Source: Anseranas semipalmata
Lineage: Eukaryota > Chordata > Aves > Anseriformes > Anseranatidae
Direction: 5' to 3'
NCBI GenBank assembly: GCA_013399115.1
Contig: VXAA01000912.1
Coordinates: 62,169 to 126,168, forward strand
DNA: 64,000 nucleotides
A model generated the notes under the pieces. It had not been told where the DNA came from, made no database searches, and saw nothing but the letters and a program-made list of their open reading frames with translations. Shown here piece after piece: positions 63,019 through 64,000 of the stretch. Both the position numbers and the translations under genes were made by a program. Position 1 is the first letter of the stretch, and every line of letters starts with the position of its first letter.

Positions 63019-64000
63019 AAACTATATTTAGGATTATTCATGGATATTACCTACTAGCAGTATAGAAGAGCTAAGATAAAGACTTCTATTCAGCTTATCA
63101 AGGAGAAGAATGTTTTAAGAATGAGTGATATTTGAAGAGGTTATTCTGTAGTCCTCTGAAGGAGAATATTGGAAGCCCAGTCAGCTGAGAAAGCTAACAG
63201 ACTGAGCAGAAGCCACTGGAAAAACATTGTGTTTAACATTACAGCGTTAACTGAAAGACAGAGCCAAGGCATGTCTGGGAATTTTTGTGGTAGTGATGAG
63301 AACAATGAGGTACCTTGTCCTCCATCCCTTGTGGAAGCATATAACTAAAGCTGGAGATACTGTCCTGAATATTGTACATTCTGTACTAAACTGTTTTCGG
63401 GGTGCCTTATGTGTATATTATTCCTCTATAGTCTGGTAAAAGACTCTAGTCAAAATATAGTAACTGATCAAAACTCTTCTTGAGCTGGTGAAGTTCTGAA
63501 TCTATTCTTGAATTCTCAGGTTTGGGAATTCTTGGTGTGTTTATTCCTGAAGTCAAAGAGAGGGCAACTTGCCTGAGGAAAACCTGTGTGTCTTTTTCTT
63601 CTATTGGTGAATTTTCCTTTTTTTTAAAGGTTGTCTGTTACCATTGCTCTGATGAAACTCATATTGAGGCTTATGAAAAATCCTGAATTAGTTATTTTGT
63701 AGAAAATACTGTTTTTTCTCACCTAACACTGCTAGCAACATAACAAATTGTATTCTGATTTCTCTAATTCTTTCTTTCAAGCAGAAACATCAGCCCCAAA
63801 AGAATTAGTTTGGGTTTCCAGCTGCTAGCGAAACAACAGGAGAAAAGACAGACTGGGAGAGAGGAAACAAGAGGGGCTCTAAGTATTTCTTTAGTTTAAT
63901 TGATACTGACACTGTAGAAGTAATCTTAAATGTCTGTTTAAATTGCTAAAAGAAGTAATGTCCTGTATCAATCATTTCAGAAATAAAAGAAGGATGTCTT

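Larger units (their letters stand above)
5930..64000 (+). other. BANK1: BANK1 gene, 5' part (exons 1-6; continues past the window)
   Basis: Six exons on the + strand join into one open frame of 321 complete residues. The exons are 5930-5942, 26559-26957, 48117-48265, 49738-49876, 51911-52053 and 59016-59136. Every intron has GT...AG ends and every junction is phase-compatible (1, 1, 0, 1, 0, 1). The product matches BANK1 in order: a TIR-like module (residues about 7-137), a variable acidic linker (138-187) and the DBB region (about 188-321). The ankyrin repeats and C-terminal part of this roughly 785-residue family (human length) would be encoded downstream. The closest alternative is the paralogue PIK3AP1 (BCAP). 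The motifs EEWALYL, YKCKLLIL, NPGEIFI and the RPA-WNKKV segment favour BANK1. Confidence 0.93.
59137..64000 (+). other. BANK1: BANK1 intron 6 (5' part, runs off the window)
   Basis: The intron starts gtgagt. It contains a TG microsatellite, an AT-rich tract, two long poly-T runs, a CR1 3' end and a small hairpin at 62995-63018. I looked for the ankyrin-entry exon expected next and did not see it, so intron 6 appears to be at least 4.9 kb. A possible cryptic terminal exon at 62504-62592 is described under findings. Confidence 0.8.

Noticed and set aside
1..64000. CRISPR arrays, operons, phage or other prokaryotic-type systems
   Set aside because: Intron structure, CR1 LINEs, the CpG island and the vertebrate B-cell gene show a vertebrate nuclear genome. 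No such array or operon is present.

Overview
The window looks like a piece of a bird chromosome. It is AT-rich and intron-dominated, with sparse repeats. The repeats are avian-type CR1 LINE copies, all but one retaining the short ATTCTATG-like 3' terminal repeat, plus one LTR of a kind I know from bird genomes. I cannot name the species. Gene identities come from reading the translated sequence against remembered family features; no search was run.

The only gene I can support is the 5' part of BANK1 (B-cell scaffold protein with ankyrin repeats) on the + strand. Bases 1-5600 hold upstream intergenic DNA. A CpG-rich promoter island spans about 5620-6320 and contains a tiny coding exon 1 (5930-5942, four and one third codons). 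Intron 1 is 20.6 kb. Exon 2 (26559-26957) carries essentially the whole TIR-like domain. Intron 2 is 21.2 kb and holds a solo LTR at 37748-38813. Exons 3 to 6 (48117-48265, 49738-49876, 51911-52053, 59016-59136) encode the acidic linker and the DBB region. The ankyrin-repeat exons lie beyond base 64000. All six exons join in phase into one open frame of 321 complete residues, which is the main support for the model.

BANK1 is a cytoplasmic adaptor in B-cell receptor and Toll-like receptor signalling. This part of the protein would supply the TIR-like module and the DBB module. Exon 2 is symmetric (phase 1 at both ends), so skipping it would give an in-frame protein without the TIR module, as reported for human BANK1.

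Repeats are CR1 copies at 12.5-13.6 kb (with reverse-transcriptase sequence and a 209-base assembly gap), 25.7 kb, 57.6 kb, 58.1 kb and 62.1 kb; the solo LTR; several homopolymer and microsatellite tracts; and two short inverted repeats. Intron 1 also has a 17-bp tandem duplication that doubles a perfect octamer (ATGCAAAT) motif. I found no RNA gene, CRISPR array or second protein-coding gene, and no new multi-gene system. The other open frames of 60 to 230 codons are chance frames or lie inside repeats.
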